Assembly: GCA_016716085.1 (NCBI GenBank)
Contig: JADJWY010000013.1
Span: 110,555 to 174,554, forward strand
Origin: Hahellaceae bacterium
GTDB lineage: Bacteria > Pseudomonadota > Gammaproteobacteria > Pseudomonadales > Oleiphilaceae
Length of the DNA stretch: 64,000 nucleotides
Direction: 5' to 3'
Shown here: positions 34,457 through 43,538 of the stretch, piece after piece
Position numbering within the stretch: position 1 is the first letter of the stretch
Layout of the letters: every line of letters begins with the position of its first letter
Translations under genes and position numbers: made by a program
The notes under the pieces: generated by a model
Database searches by the model: none
The model's input: only the letters and a program-made list of their open reading frames with translations
Told to the model about the DNA's origin: nothing

Positions 34457-35596
34457 CTATTCCGATGTCTTCAAGGTTTGCGCAGTCGCACTTCGCGCCG
34501 CCAACCGATTGCGAACCTGACCGATAATACCCACCAGGCCTTTGGGCAAATACAGCGTCGAAATGACAAACAGCCCACCCAGCAAGAACAACCACAGCTC
34601 AGGAAAGGCGCCCGTAAAATACGTTTTGGCAAAGTTCACCACCAGCGCACCGACGACCGCGCCGTAAAGTGTCCCCCGCCCGCCAACGGCCACCCAAATG
34701 ATGATCTCGATTGAATTCACAGGTGAGAATTCGCCCGGATTGATGATGCCCACCTGAGGTACATACAATGCACCGGCAATCCCCGCCAGCACCGCAGAAA
34801 CAACAAAGACGAAGAGCTTGAAGTGTTCGACCCGATACCCCAGAAAGCGGGTTCTGGATTCGCTATCCCGAACCGCAATCAGCACTCGCCCCAATTTCGA
34901 TTGCACGATCGCCTTGCAGATCAGAAAGCCAGCCATCAGCGCCACACCCGACAGAACAAACAGGACAGCTCGTGTACCATCCGCCTGAATGTTAAAGCCG
35001 AGAATATCCTTGAAGTCTGTCAACCCGTTATTACCGCCAAAGCCCATATCATTGCGGAAGAAGGCCAGCAAGAGGGCATAGGTCAGTGCCTGGGTAATGA
35101 TCGACAGATACACACCTGTCACCCGCGAACGAAATGCCAACCAGCCGAACAAAAAAGCCAGTACGCCCGGCACCAGCATGATCATCAGGGCAGCAAAGGC
35201 AAAATTGTCAAAGCCGTACCAGAACCAGGGCAACTCCTGCCAATTGAGGAAGACCATGAAGTCTGGCAGTACCGGATCACCATACACGCCACGATCTCCG
35301 ATCTGCCGCATCAGGTACATGCCCATTGCATACCCACCTAACGCAAAGAAGGCGCCATGCCCCAGGCTCAGAATACCGCAATAGCCCCAGATCAGGTCGA
35401 CCGCCAATGCCAGCAGCGCATAACAGAGATACTTCCCAAGCAAGGTCACCATATAGGTCGATACATGCAGTGCTGACCCTTCGGGGAAGGCCAGGTTACA
35501 CAGCGGAATCAACACGGTCATTGCTAATACGGAGACCATGAGAATCTGACTGCCACGGTCGTTTAGCAGGGTTCGGGTTAAAGGTCCCAATGTCAT
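34457..35596 (-). CDS. urtC: UrtC, urea ABC transporter permease
   Basis: A 379-residue LivM-type permease with about ten hydrophobic segments. Characteristic stretches are DLIWGYCGILSLGHGAFFALGGYAMGMYLM (in two pieces) and the VGGRGTLYGAVVGALVVNFAKTYFT region near the C-terminus. UrtC typically carries the MGMYLMRQIGDRGVY insertion seen here. It lies 3 bp after urtB. Confidence 0.95.
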   Translation of the reverse strand: MTLGPLTRTLLNDRGSQILMVSVLAMTVLIPLCNLAFPEGSALHVSTYMVTLLGKYLCYALLALAVDLIWGYCGILSLGHGAFFALGGYAMGMYLMRQIGDRGVYGDPVLPDFMVFLNWQELPWFWYGFDNFAFAALMIMLVPGVLAFLFGWLAFRSRVTGVYLSIITQALTYALLLAFFRNDMGFGGNNGLTDFKDILGFNIQADGTRAVLFVLSGVALMAGFLICKAIVQSKLGRVLIAVRDSESRTRFLGYRVEHFKLFVFVVSAVLAGIAGALYVPQVGIINPGEFSPVNSIEIIIWVAVGGRGTLYGAVVGALVVNFAKTYFTGAFPELWLFLLGGLFVISTLYLPKGLVGIIGQVRNRLAARSATAQTLKTSE

Positions 35597-35599
35597 GGT

Positions 35600-37231
35600 T
35601 TAGTCTCCCGCCGAACGACCCTTCAGGGCGAACATGCCACGAGGGTATTTCTGGATATAAAGGATGATGAAAACAAGAATGAGGATTTTCGCCAGCACCG
35701 CACCGGCAAAAGGCTCCAGAAACTTATTGGCAATGCCCAGTGACATGGCACCGATAAAGGTTCCCATCAGGTTACCGACGCCACCAAACACGACGACCAT
35801 GAAGGAGTCGATGATGTAAGCCTGTCCCAGGTTAGGTCCGACGTTTGTCAACTGGCTCAGGGCAACGCCTGCAACACCTGCGATACCGGAACCCAGGCCA
35901 AAGGTCAGCGCATCGACCCAGCCCGTTCGAATACCCATGGAGCTTGCCATGCGACGATTCTGCGTCACCGCACGCATCTGCAGACCAAACAGGGTTTTCT
36001 TCAGCAGCAGGATCAGTCCAGCCAAAACGCACAGACTAAACAGGATGATATACAGACGGTTATAGGTCAGTGCTAAAGCACCATTTATCTCCAGCGTGCC
36101 GGACATCCAGCTCGGCGTGCTCACGGACTGGTTTAGCGGGCTAAAGATGGTACGTACCGCCTGTTGTAACACCAGACTAATACCAAAGGTCGCAAGCAAC
36201 GTTTCCAGGGGCCGTCCATAGAGATGGCGGATGATGCCGCGCTCGATCAGAACGCCCACGCCACCTGCGACGAGAAATGCGGCAGGTATGGCGAAAAAAA
36301 GAGATACGTCAATCGCATTGGGAAAAGCCTGTTGAATCACAAAGGTGGTGTAGGCTCCCAGCATCATCATTTCGCCGTGGGCCATATTAATCACGCCCAT
36401 CACCCCAAAGGTAATCGCCAGGCCAACGGCCGATAACAATAGAACGGAACCCAGACTAATACCGAAATAGAGATTCTCAGCGGTTTTGTTTAGCGAGATC
36501 AGCCCCTCAATCTGTTTAAGGGCCTCATGCGCGGCGGCCTCGACAGTACCCGTTTTTGCTTCGGCTGCCGAAACCGAAGCTGCAACTTTATTCAGTACGA
36601 CCCTTACTTCAGGGTAGAGTACGCCGTCCAATTGCCGGATCGCGGCGATACGAATCTCATCATCTTCGCCATGCAGGGCGTTAAGTTGCGCAATGCTGAT
36701 GGCCAGCAGATCACGGACGTCGCCATCTGTTTCTTTCTCACGCGCCCGTTTGAGCAATGGCAGTGTGGCGGCATCCTGCGACTTCAGCATTTCACGCGCT
36801 GCCGTGCGTCGGGTTTCAAGCGAGGGGTTGCGCAGCTGCAATTCAGCCATGATACCGCGAAGCTTGCCTCGCAATGCGTTGTTGATAGCAACCTTACGAA
36901 AGTCGCGCTTTTTCAGCCCTTCAATCGACTCGCCGGACAATAGATTGACACCCTTGTCTTGCCCGCTGAACGCGACAAAGGCTCGTGAAGATTTGTGCTG
37001 ATACAATGCACCGTCCAGAAATGCCGTCAAAACCGGACTGACACGAGGGTCTTCAAGTCTGGCAATCTCATCCACCAGCTGACTTTTTCGCGTAAAATTG
37101 GCCTTAGCCAGTTCAGACAACGCCGACTCCAGATCGCCTGCCGCCCGCGCGGGGCCCGACAGCCCAAGCATCAGGAAAAGCGTGAGGAGCAGCGTCAGGA
37201 GGGGCCACTGCGCCTCTCGTGTGAATCGCAT
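35600..37231 (-). CDS. urtB: UrtB, urea ABC transporter permease
   Basis: A 543-residue protein. A signal-like N-terminus and a soluble ~220-residue domain of helical repeats (residues ~30-245) precede a LivH-type permease (about 250-535) with FGVMGVINMAHGEMMMLGAY, TFGISLVLQQ and FGLGSGIAGVAGVAL. The extra N-terminal domain is typical of proteobacterial UrtB. It lies about 110 bp after urtA. Confidence 0.95.
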   Translation of the reverse strand: MRFTREAQWPLLTLLLTLFLMLGLSGPARAAGDLESALSELAKANFTRKSQLVDEIARLEDPRVSPVLTAFLDGALYQHKSSRAFVAFSGQDKGVNLLSGESIEGLKKRDFRKVAINNALRGKLRGIMAELQLRNPSLETRRTAAREMLKSQDAATLPLLKRAREKETDGDVRDLLAISIAQLNALHGEDDEIRIAAIRQLDGVLYPEVRVVLNKVAASVSAAEAKTGTVEAAAHEALKQIEGLISLNKTAENLYFGISLGSVLLLSAVGLAITFGVMGVINMAHGEMMMLGAYTTFVIQQAFPNAIDVSLFFAIPAAFLVAGGVGVLIERGIIRHLYGRPLETLLATFGISLVLQQAVRTIFSPLNQSVSTPSWMSGTLEINGALALTYNRLYIILFSLCVLAGLILLLKKTLFGLQMRAVTQNRRMASSMGIRTGWVDALTFGLGSGIAGVAGVALSQLTNVGPNLGQAYIIDSFMVVVFGGVGNLMGTFIGAMSLGIANKFLEPFAGAVLAKILILVFIILYIQKYPRGMFALKGRSAGD

Positions 37232-37342
37232 AAGTTTGATTCCCTACAGTCAATAGTAAGAGGCGAACGATCAGGGACCGATCGCCAATCGTCAGGCTCA
37301 GGCCGCGCCTACACCCTCGCGTGCGGCCTGATGATGCTCACA

Positions 37343-38632
37343 TCAGTAGTTCTGACCTGAGCACTTGCCTGTTTTGACGTTGTAGTTACCGCAGGAAAGC
37401 GGTGCCATCCAGTCCGCCGTCAAATCCTTGCTACCGGGCAGATAGTCAGACCAGGCATCACCCACAACGGTTCCGGTGGTTTGCCACACGGTTTCAAACT
37501 GGCCATCTTCCTGGATTTCACCGATCAGCACCGGTTTGGTGATGTGATGGTTTGGCATCATGGTCGCGTAGCCACCGGTCAGGTTAGGCACGGTCACGCC
37601 AATGATGGCTTCCTGTACTTTACTCACATCGGTGGTACCGGCTTTTTCAACCGCCTGCGCCCACATATTGAAACCAATGTAATGCGCTTCCATCGGGTCA
37701 TTGGTCACACGCTTATCATTCTTGATGAATTTTTTCCAGGTGCTGATGAACTCGGAGTTGGTGTCATCCTCGATGCTCATGAAATAGTTCCAGGCCGCCA
37801 GATGGCCCACCAGAGGCGCGGTATCCAATCCAGACAACTCTTCTTCACCCACCGAGAAGGCGACAACCGGAATATCTTCTGCACTGAGCCCCTGGTTGCC
37901 CAACTCTTTGTAGAACGGAACGTTCGCATCACCGTTGATGGTTGAGACGACGGCTGTTTTCTTGCCAGCAGAACCGAACTTCTTGATGTCTGCTACGATG
38001 CTCTGCCAGTCGGAGTGTCCGAAGGGTGTGTAGTTGATCATGATATCTTCTGCCGCAACCCCTTTATCCTTGAGGTAGGCTTCCAGAATTTTGTTAGTGG
38101 TACGCGGGTACACGTAGTCAGTTCCAGCCAATACCCAACGCTTCACACCCACTTCATTCATCAGGTAGTCCACCGCTGGAACAGCCTGTTGGTTAGGCGC
38201 CGCGCCGGTGTAGAAAACGTTCTTAGAAGACTCCTCACCTTCGTACTGAACAGGGTAGAAGAGCAAGCCATTCAACTCTTCAAATACAGGAAGAACCGAT
38301 TTACGGGAAACGGAGGTCCAGCAGCCGAAGACCACATCGACCTTGTCTTTTTCGATTAATTCACGCGCTTTTTCGGCAAACAGAGGCCAGTTGGAGGCTG
38401 GATCTACCACAACGGCTTCCAGTTTTTTGCCCAACAAACCACCTTTCTTATTTTGCTCCTCGACCAGCATCAGAACAGTGTCTTTCAGGGTCGTTTCACT
38501 AATGGCCATCGTTCCACTCAGACTGTGCAGCACACCAACTTTGATGGTATCGGCAGCATAAGCAGACACAGAACTCACGCTCAACATCAGCGCAGCAGCA
38601 CCCAGGCTCATTTTGCGAGGAAGGAATTTCAT
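37343..38632 (-). CDS. urtA: UrtA, urea-binding periplasmic protein
   Basis: A ~429-residue periplasmic protein with a twin-Arg-free signal peptide (MKFLPRKMSLGAAALML, cleavage after AYA). Family markers: IKVGVLHSLSGTMAISETTLKD, the GLLGKKLEAVVVDPASNWPLFAEKA stretch (in two pieces), FGCWTSVSRKSVLPVFEE, LFYPVQYEGEE and ANVPFYKELGNQG. The frame extends to 38683, but GGAG 8 nt before the ATG at 38632 and the signal peptide support this start. The sigma-54-like promoter is about 42 nt upstream of the ATG. Confidence 0.95.
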   Translation of the reverse strand: MKFLPRKMSLGAAALMLSVSSVSAYAADTIKVGVLHSLSGTMAISETTLKDTVLMLVEEQNKKGGLLGKKLEAVVVDPASNWPLFAEKARELIEKDKVDVVFGCWTSVSRKSVLPVFEELNGLLFYPVQYEGEESSKNVFYTGAAPNQQAVPAVDYLMNEVGVKRWVLAGTDYVYPRTTNKILEAYLKDKGVAAEDIMINYTPFGHSDWQSIVADIKKFGSAGKKTAVVSTINGDANVPFYKELGNQGLSAEDIPVVAFSVGEEELSGLDTAPLVGHLAAWNYFMSIEDDTNSEFISTWKKFIKNDKRVTNDPMEAHYIGFNMWAQAVEKAGTTDVSKVQEAIIGVTVPNLTGGYATMMPNHHITKPVLIGEIQEDGQFETVWQTTGTVVGDAWSDYLPGSKDLTADWMAPLSCGNYNVKTGKCSGQNY

Positions 38633-38683
38633 AGATCTGTCTCCAAGGTTATAGTAGATGAGGTTCATACCCGGTAGGCGCAA

Positions 38684-38700
38684 AGCATGGCGCGTTCCAA
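38684..38700 (-). promoter_or_regulatory. Sigma-54-like promoter of urtABCDE
   Basis: Reverse strand TTGGAACG-CGCC-ATGCT keeps GG and GC exactly 10 bp apart and differs from the RpoN consensus (TTGGCACG-N4-TTGCW) at two positions. The expected transcription start is near 38674, 42 nt before urtA. Sigma-54/NtrC control of urea uptake is well established in related bacteria. Confidence 0.5.
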
Positions 38701-38783
38701 TTTGGATAAAGCATCTAATATCAACCAGTTAACTATTCAAATGGTGACCATGACCTTAAATCTGTCCGAAACCCCAACCTTTT

Positions 38784-38832
38784 TGCACCACTTTAAATCA
38801 CGGCCATTTCCGTAAGGCCTCATTTGGGTGCA
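38784..38832. promoter_or_regulatory. Two NtrC-like half sites between urtA and ureD
   Basis: TGCACC (38784-38789) and GGTGCA (38827-38832) are the two conserved half-sites of the NtrC operator, inverted and 37 bp apart. They lie about 110 and 155 bp upstream of the expected urtA start, enhancer-like positions. Each lacks a good second half at N5 spacing, so these are weak or partial sites, possibly serving both divergent operons. No other gene occupies 38633-38960. Confidence 0.35.
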
Positions 38833-38964
38833 AACAGGACATTTCGATCGCCTCGCTGCACCGCTCGCACTCTTTTGCGACAGAAACACAGTCTGGCATG
38901 GGATTCGCTAAACCCACTGGACAATCGAGTTGCGGCAAACAGGCCGGTACCAAAGGAGGATGTC

Positions 38965-39855
38965 ATAAACGGTTTTAATACAGCGCGTTACACGCACAGA
39001 AAGTGGGCAGCCTCGCTGGATTTACGACTACAGCGATGCGGCAACCGCACCATTCTGGCTCACAGCCAGCACCAGGGCCCTTTACGTTTGCAGCGTCCGT
39101 TTTTTCCCGAAGGTCCCGGCTTACCCCACCTTTACCTGCTTCACCCTCCAGGAGGGCTGGCGCCGGGTGATTGGCTGAAAACGCAGGTTCACTGTGAAAA
39201 CGGTGCCGAAGCACTCGTTACCACGCCGTCGGCCAATCGGGTTTACTGTACCGACACCCATGGCCATGGGCAGACGCAGATCAGTGAACTCAGAGCCGAC
39301 GCTGATGCCTGTATTGAGTGGCTTCCCCAGGAAACGCTGGTGTTCGACAATGCCAAAGCCCAGCTTCAGCTCAAAATAGAGGCCCAGATGAGTGCGCGCT
39401 TCTTTGCCTGGGAGCTGCTGGTGCTGGGCCGCACCGGGTCGGATGCACCGTTTGAACGCGGCACCTGTCAACAACGCATCGAGGTGCTGCTGGATGGGTT
39501 GCCCGTTCTGTCCGAATGCACCCATCTGGAAGGCGGTAGCCAACTGATGGCATCCCCATGGGGTCTGGATGGCGGGACTGTCGCTGGAATTTGGGTCTGT
39601 CATGGCATTCCATGCCAGGACCACCGGCACTGGCTCAGTCGGCTGCGCGAAGCAGCAGCGGACACATTGGCTCGGACGCCGGAAGCGACACGCGATTTAC
39701 ATATTGCCTTCACCCGCAAAGACAGTCTGTTAATTGGCAGAATAATCGGCAATGATAGCGAAGCGGTGCGTAACCTGTTCATTCATTGCTGGGAAATCCT
39801 GCGTCCGGCGTTGAACGGTCGCCCGGCGATTCCGCCGCGCATCTGGGCCACATGA
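38965..39855 (+). CDS. ureD: UreD, urease accessory protein
   Basis: A ~297-residue urease maturation scaffold. Family features: AASLDLRLQRCGNRTILAH, GPLRLQRPFFPEG, the YLLHPPGGLAPGDWL segment and ARFFAWELLVLGR. The open frame extends to 38824 with only rare non-ATG starts. AAGGAGG at 38953-38959 has no ATG/GTG/TTG in frame at proper spacing; the codon 5 nt after it is ATA (38965), which would give a normal-length N-terminus (start N-G-F-N-T-A-R-Y). The only ATG there (38960) is out of frame and closes after ATG-TCA-TAA. Hence the true start, or a start mutation, is unresolved. Confidence 0.9.
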   Translation: MNGFNTARYTHRKWAASLDLRLQRCGNRTILAHSQHQGPLRLQRPFFPEGPGLPHLYLLHPPGGLAPGDWLKTQVHCENGAEALVTTPSANRVYCTDTHGHGQTQISELRADADACIEWLPQETLVFDNAKAQLQLKIEAQMSARFFAWELLVLGRTGSDAPFERGTCQQRIEVLLDGLPVLSECTHLEGGSQLMASPWGLDGGTVAGIWVCHGIPCQDHRHWLSRLREAAADTLARTPEATRDLHIAFTRKDSLLIGRIIGNDSEAVRNLFIHCWEILRPALNGRPAIPPRIWAT

Positions 39856-39880
39856 TGAGCCAGCCAAACTGAGGTTAACC

Positions 39881-40183
39881 ATGGAACTGACACCAAGAGA
39901 AAAAGACAAACTCCTTCTATTTTCCGCCGCGATGCTGGCTGAACGACGCAAGGCACGTGGCCTGAAATTAAATTATCCCGAAGCCATGGCGCTGATCAGC
40001 ATGGAAATTATCGAAGGCGCACGGGATGGTCGCAGTGTCGCTGATTTAATGGCCTTTGGTCGCACCATCCTTAAACGCGAAGAGGTGATGGAGGGTATTC
40101 CTGAGTTGATCGCTGAAGTTCAGGTTGAAGCCACCTTTCCGGATGGGACCAAGCTGGTCACCGTTCATAACCCGATCCCTTAA
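39881..40183 (+). CDS. ureA: UreA, urease gamma subunit
   Basis: A 100-residue structural subunit: MELTPREKDKLLLFSAAMLAERR and KLNYPEAMALISMEIIEGARDG are family-defining. It is in the three-subunit bacterial arrangement, 12 bp before ureB. Confidence 0.97.
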   Translation: MELTPREKDKLLLFSAAMLAERRKARGLKLNYPEAMALISMEIIEGARDGRSVADLMAFGRTILKREEVMEGIPELIAEVQVEATFPDGTKLVTVHNPIP

Positions 40184-40194
40184 CAGGAGGCCGC

Positions 40195-40500
40195 ATGATT
40201 CCCGGTGAGATCTTCCCCGCCGACGGCGAAATCGAAATCAACGTTGACCTGGCTACCCTGACCCTGCGGGTGACCAACCGTGGCGACCGCCCTATTCAGG
40301 TCGGATCACACTACCATTTTTTTGAAACCAACCCGGCGCTTCAGTTTGACCGGGCCGCCGCGCGAGGCTTTCGCCTCAACATTGCCGCCGGTACTGCGGT
40401 GCGATTTGAACCGGGTCAGACACGCACCATTGAACTCGTCGCATTAGCGGGTAAACGGACGGTCTACGGTTTTCGTGGCGACGTAATGGGATCACTCTAA
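40195..40500 (+). CDS. ureB: UreB, urease beta subunit
   Basis: A 101-residue subunit beginning MIPGEIFPADGEIEINV, with VTNRGDRPIQVGSHYHFFE and the C-terminal GKRTVYGFRGDVMG. An AGGAGG box lies just before the ATG. It supports the UreC active site. Confidence 0.97.
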   Translation: MIPGEIFPADGEIEINVDLATLTLRVTNRGDRPIQVGSHYHFFETNPALQFDRAAARGFRLNIAAGTAVRFEPGQTRTIELVALAGKRTVYGFRGDVMGSL

Positions 40501-40522
40501 TCACTGAAGAGGACTTTGCTCC

Positions 40523-42226
40523 ATGACGAAACTCTCCCGCGCAGCGTATGCGGATATGTATGGTCCCACGACAGGCGACCGCGTCCGCCTGGGTGATACC
40601 GAACTGTTGGTTCGGGTCGAAAAAGATTTCGCGACCTACGGCCACGAAGTGAAATTTGGCGGCGGCAAAGTCATCCGTGACGGGATGGGGCAAGCCCAGG
40701 TCACGAACGAAACGGCCGTCGATTTGGTCATCACCAACGCCTTGATTATCGATCACTGGGGTATCGTCAAAGCCGATATTGGTGTTAAAGGCGGTCGAAT
40801 TGCCTGTATCGGTAAGGCAGGAAACCCGGACATTCAGGATGGCATCGATATCATTGTCGGCCCTGGCACCGAGGTTATCGCCGGGGAAGGCATGATCGCC
40901 ACAGCCGGTGGAATCGACGTTCACATCCACTTTATCTGCCCACAGCAGATCGAAGAAGCGCTGATGTCCGGCCTGACGACCATGATAGGTGGCGGAACCG
41001 GGCCGGCGACCGGCACTAATGCCACCACTTGCACCCCCGGCCCCTGGAACCTGGCCCGCATGCTGCAGGCTGCTGAAGCCTTTCCGATGAATCTGGGCTT
41101 TCTCGGAAAAGGAAATGCCAGCCTGCCGGATGCGCTGGAGGAACAGGTCCGTGCGGGGGCCATGGGACTGAAATTGCACGAAGACTGGGGGACGACGCCT
41201 GCCGCAATTGATTGCTGCCTCAGCGTTGCCGAAAAACATGATGTACAGGTCGCCATTCACACCGACACCCTGAATGAATCCGGCTTTGTCGAAGACACTC
41301 TGGCGGCCTTCAAAGGGCGTACCATCCACACCTATCACACCGAAGGTGCGGGCGGCGGTCACGCACCCGACATTATCAAAGCCTGCGGCAACCCGAATGT
41401 CTTGCCCTCGTCCACCAACCCGACCCGTCCCTACACCATCAATACGGTCGACGAGCACCTCGACATGCTGATGGTCTGCCACCATCTAGACCCCGCTATA
41501 CCCGAGGATGTCGCCTTTGCGGATTCCCGAATTCGCAAGGAAACCATCGCAGCAGAAGATATCCTGCATGACATGGGTGCTTTCAGCATGATTTCGTCAG
41601 ACTCACAGGCCATGGGTCGAGTCGGCGAGGTGATTACCCGCACCTGGCAAACAGCCCACAAGATGAAAGTCCAGCGTGGGCCCCTGCCGGAAGACGACGA
41701 TCAGGCCGACAATTTTCGTGTTCGACGCTACATCGCCAAGTACACCATTAATCCCGCCATCGCCATGGGTGTCGCGCATGAAGTCGGGTCGCTGGAAGTC
41801 GGCAAACTGGCCGATATCGTCCTGTGGAAGCCCGCGTTTTTCGGCACCAAACCCAGCCTGGTGCTCAAAGGTGGCTTGATTGCCGCCGCGGCGATGGGCG
41901 ACCCCAATGCCTCCATTCCGACACCCCAACCGGTTCACTACCGCCCGATGTTCGGAGCCTACGGCGGCGCCCTGACAGCCACGCGCATGACCTTTGTATC
42001 CAAGGCCGCGGCAGACGCCGGTCTTCCTGAAAAGCTCGGCCTGAAATCCCTCATCGGCACCTGTCAGAACACCCGCCAGATCACGAAAAAAGACATGATT
42101 CTGAACGATCAGATGCCTGTGATCGACGTCAATCCACAAACCTACGAGGTGCGGGCTGACGGGCAATTACTGGTGTGTGAACCGGCTGATGTGCTGCCTC
42201 TGGCGCAACGCTATTACCTCTTCTAG
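40523..42226 (+). CDS. ureC: UreC, urease alpha (catalytic) subunit
   Basis: A 567-residue nickel hydrolase. Ligands and catalytic residues are all present: HIHFICPQQ (two His), GLKLHEDWG with the lysine to be carbamylated, VAIHTDTLNESG and TYHTEGAGGGHAPD (His ligands), CHHLDP (catalytic His, mobile flap) and MISSDSQAMGRVGE (Asp ligand). Hydrolyses urea to ammonia and carbamate. It is 22 bp after ureB. No anomaly. Confidence 0.98.
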   Translation: MTKLSRAAYADMYGPTTGDRVRLGDTELLVRVEKDFATYGHEVKFGGGKVIRDGMGQAQVTNETAVDLVITNALIIDHWGIVKADIGVKGGRIACIGKAGNPDIQDGIDIIVGPGTEVIAGEGMIATAGGIDVHIHFICPQQIEEALMSGLTTMIGGGTGPATGTNATTCTPGPWNLARMLQAAEAFPMNLGFLGKGNASLPDALEEQVRAGAMGLKLHEDWGTTPAAIDCCLSVAEKHDVQVAIHTDTLNESGFVEDTLAAFKGRTIHTYHTEGAGGGHAPDIIKACGNPNVLPSSTNPTRPYTINTVDEHLDMLMVCHHLDPAIPEDVAFADSRIRKETIAAEDILHDMGAFSMISSDSQAMGRVGEVITRTWQTAHKMKVQRGPLPEDDDQADNFRVRRYIAKYTINPAIAMGVAHEVGSLEVGKLADIVLWKPAFFGTKPSLVLKGGLIAAAAMGDPNASIPTPQPVHYRPMFGAYGGALTATRMTFVSKAAADAGLPEKLGLKSLIGTCQNTRQITKKDMILNDQMPVIDVNPQTYEVRADGQLLVCEPADVLPLAQRYYLF

Positions 42227-42232
42227 GAACAG

Positions 42233-42811
42233 ATGTCAGGACACGAAATGATTCGATTGATACGCCGACTGGAGACTCAGGACACCGAGCCCGCTCAACT
42301 CAGCGGCACGCTGGCGCTGACCTACGACGAACGCAAGCGTGGCCGCCTGAAAACGCAAACGACTGAAGGTCAGCCAGCAGGCCTGTTTCTGGACCGGGGC
42401 AAGACGCTTTGCGACGGTGATATACTGCAGACGGAAGACGGTGCCTGCTATCAGGTTCAGGCTGCGCCCGAAGCGGTGATCGAAGCCCACACAAGCGATT
42501 GGCTGGCCTTTGCCCGTATCTGCTACCACCTCGGTAACCGCCATCTACCCCTGCAGATTGATAGCTTGAGGTTGCGCTTCCAACCCGATCATGTTCTGGA
42601 GGATCTGGTGCAGCTTTACGGACTGCAAACCCGCCGCGTGGAGCAGCCCTTTCAGCCTGAATCCGGCGCCTATGGCGCTCATGGCGGGCATGGGCATGGG
42701 CATGAAAATAGTCACGCCCATGAAGATGCCCCGTTTCACGACAACCGTCTGCGACCTCCCGCACCCCGTGCCAGCGAAGGTCCGCTTGATGTCATCATGC
42801 TGGACATCTGA
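42233..42811 (+). CDS. ureE: UreE, urease nickel metallochaperone
   Basis: A 192-residue nickel carrier with a UreE N-terminal peptide-binding-like domain, FARICYHLGNRHLP (the conserved metal-binding His region) and a His-rich C-terminus (HGGHGHGHENSHAHEDAPF). The start may be 42233 or 42248; both have purine-rich sites nearby. Its stop TGA overlaps the ureF ATG by 1 bp arrangement (TGAATG adjoining). Confidence 0.95.
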   Translation: MSGHEMIRLIRRLETQDTEPAQLSGTLALTYDERKRGRLKTQTTEGQPAGLFLDRGKTLCDGDILQTEDGACYQVQAAPEAVIEAHTSDWLAFARICYHLGNRHLPLQIDSLRLRFQPDHVLEDLVQLYGLQTRRVEQPFQPESGAYGAHGGHGHGHENSHAHEDAPFHDNRLRPPAPRASEGPLDVIMLDI

Positions 42812-43492
42812 ATGCAGCCCCTCTCCTCCTACACCGCCCTGCTGCGCTTATTTCACCTCGTCAGCCCTGCGCTACCCATCGGTGCCTTTGCTTTTTCACA
42901 GGGGCTGGAATGGGCCATCGAGGAGCATCAGCAGAACACTGAAGCACGCCTGAAGAATTGGTGGACGGGTCTCATCAGCGAGGGACTGGGTAAGACGGAT
43001 GCGCCTGTTCTGTTACGGTTGCATGGGGCCTGGCAGCAGGGTGATCTTGTCAGGGTGAGGGAATGGAATCAACGTCTGCTGAGTTTTCGGGAAACCCAGG
43101 AATTACTGGACGAAGACCGTCAGGTAGGACGCGCGCTGGCAAAATTGCTGGTCTCGCTCGATATTCCTGACGCAGCGTCGCTTCTGGAACACGACACGGC
43201 GCTGGTTACGGCCTGGTCCCTGGCCGCCAGCACCTGGCAGATTCCCGCACAGACCAGTCTGCATGGCTGGCTGTGGAGCTGGCTGGAGAATCAGGTGGTC
43301 GCCGCCAGCAAGATACTCCCCTTGCCCCAAACTCCGGCCCAACGACTGCTGCTGCAACTCTCCCCCGTGATAGAACAGACGTGCGAAACAGCCGCTCAGA
43401 TGAGCGATGACCAGATCGGGCAATCACTCCCGGGTTGGGCGATGGCGTCGATGCTGCATGAAACCCAATATTCCCGGCTGTTCCGGTCCTGA
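42812..43492 (+). CDS. ureF: UreF, urease accessory protein
   Basis: A 226-residue protein that gates nickel delivery with UreD and UreG. The N-terminal LLRLFHLVSPALPIGAFAFSQGLEWAIEE stretch (in two pieces) is diagnostic, as is the helical rest with FRETQELLDEDRQVGRAL. It directly follows ureE without a gap. Confidence 0.95.
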   Translation: MQPLSSYTALLRLFHLVSPALPIGAFAFSQGLEWAIEEHQQNTEARLKNWWTGLISEGLGKTDAPVLLRLHGAWQQGDLVRVREWNQRLLSFRETQELLDEDRQVGRALAKLLVSLDIPDAASLLEHDTALVTAWSLAASTWQIPAQTSLHGWLWSWLENQVVAASKILPLPQTPAQRLLLQLSPVIEQTCETAAQMSDDQIGQSLPGWAMASMLHETQYSRLFRS

Positions 43493-43538
43493 GCAGTCGC
43501 CCATTATGACGATGAACATTTTCCAACAGGAGTACACC

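Noticed and set aside
40376..41485. 369-residue reverse frame opposite ureB/ureC
   Set aside because: Long antisense frames are common opposite GC-rich, strongly biased genes; its translation has no family features and ureC is certain.
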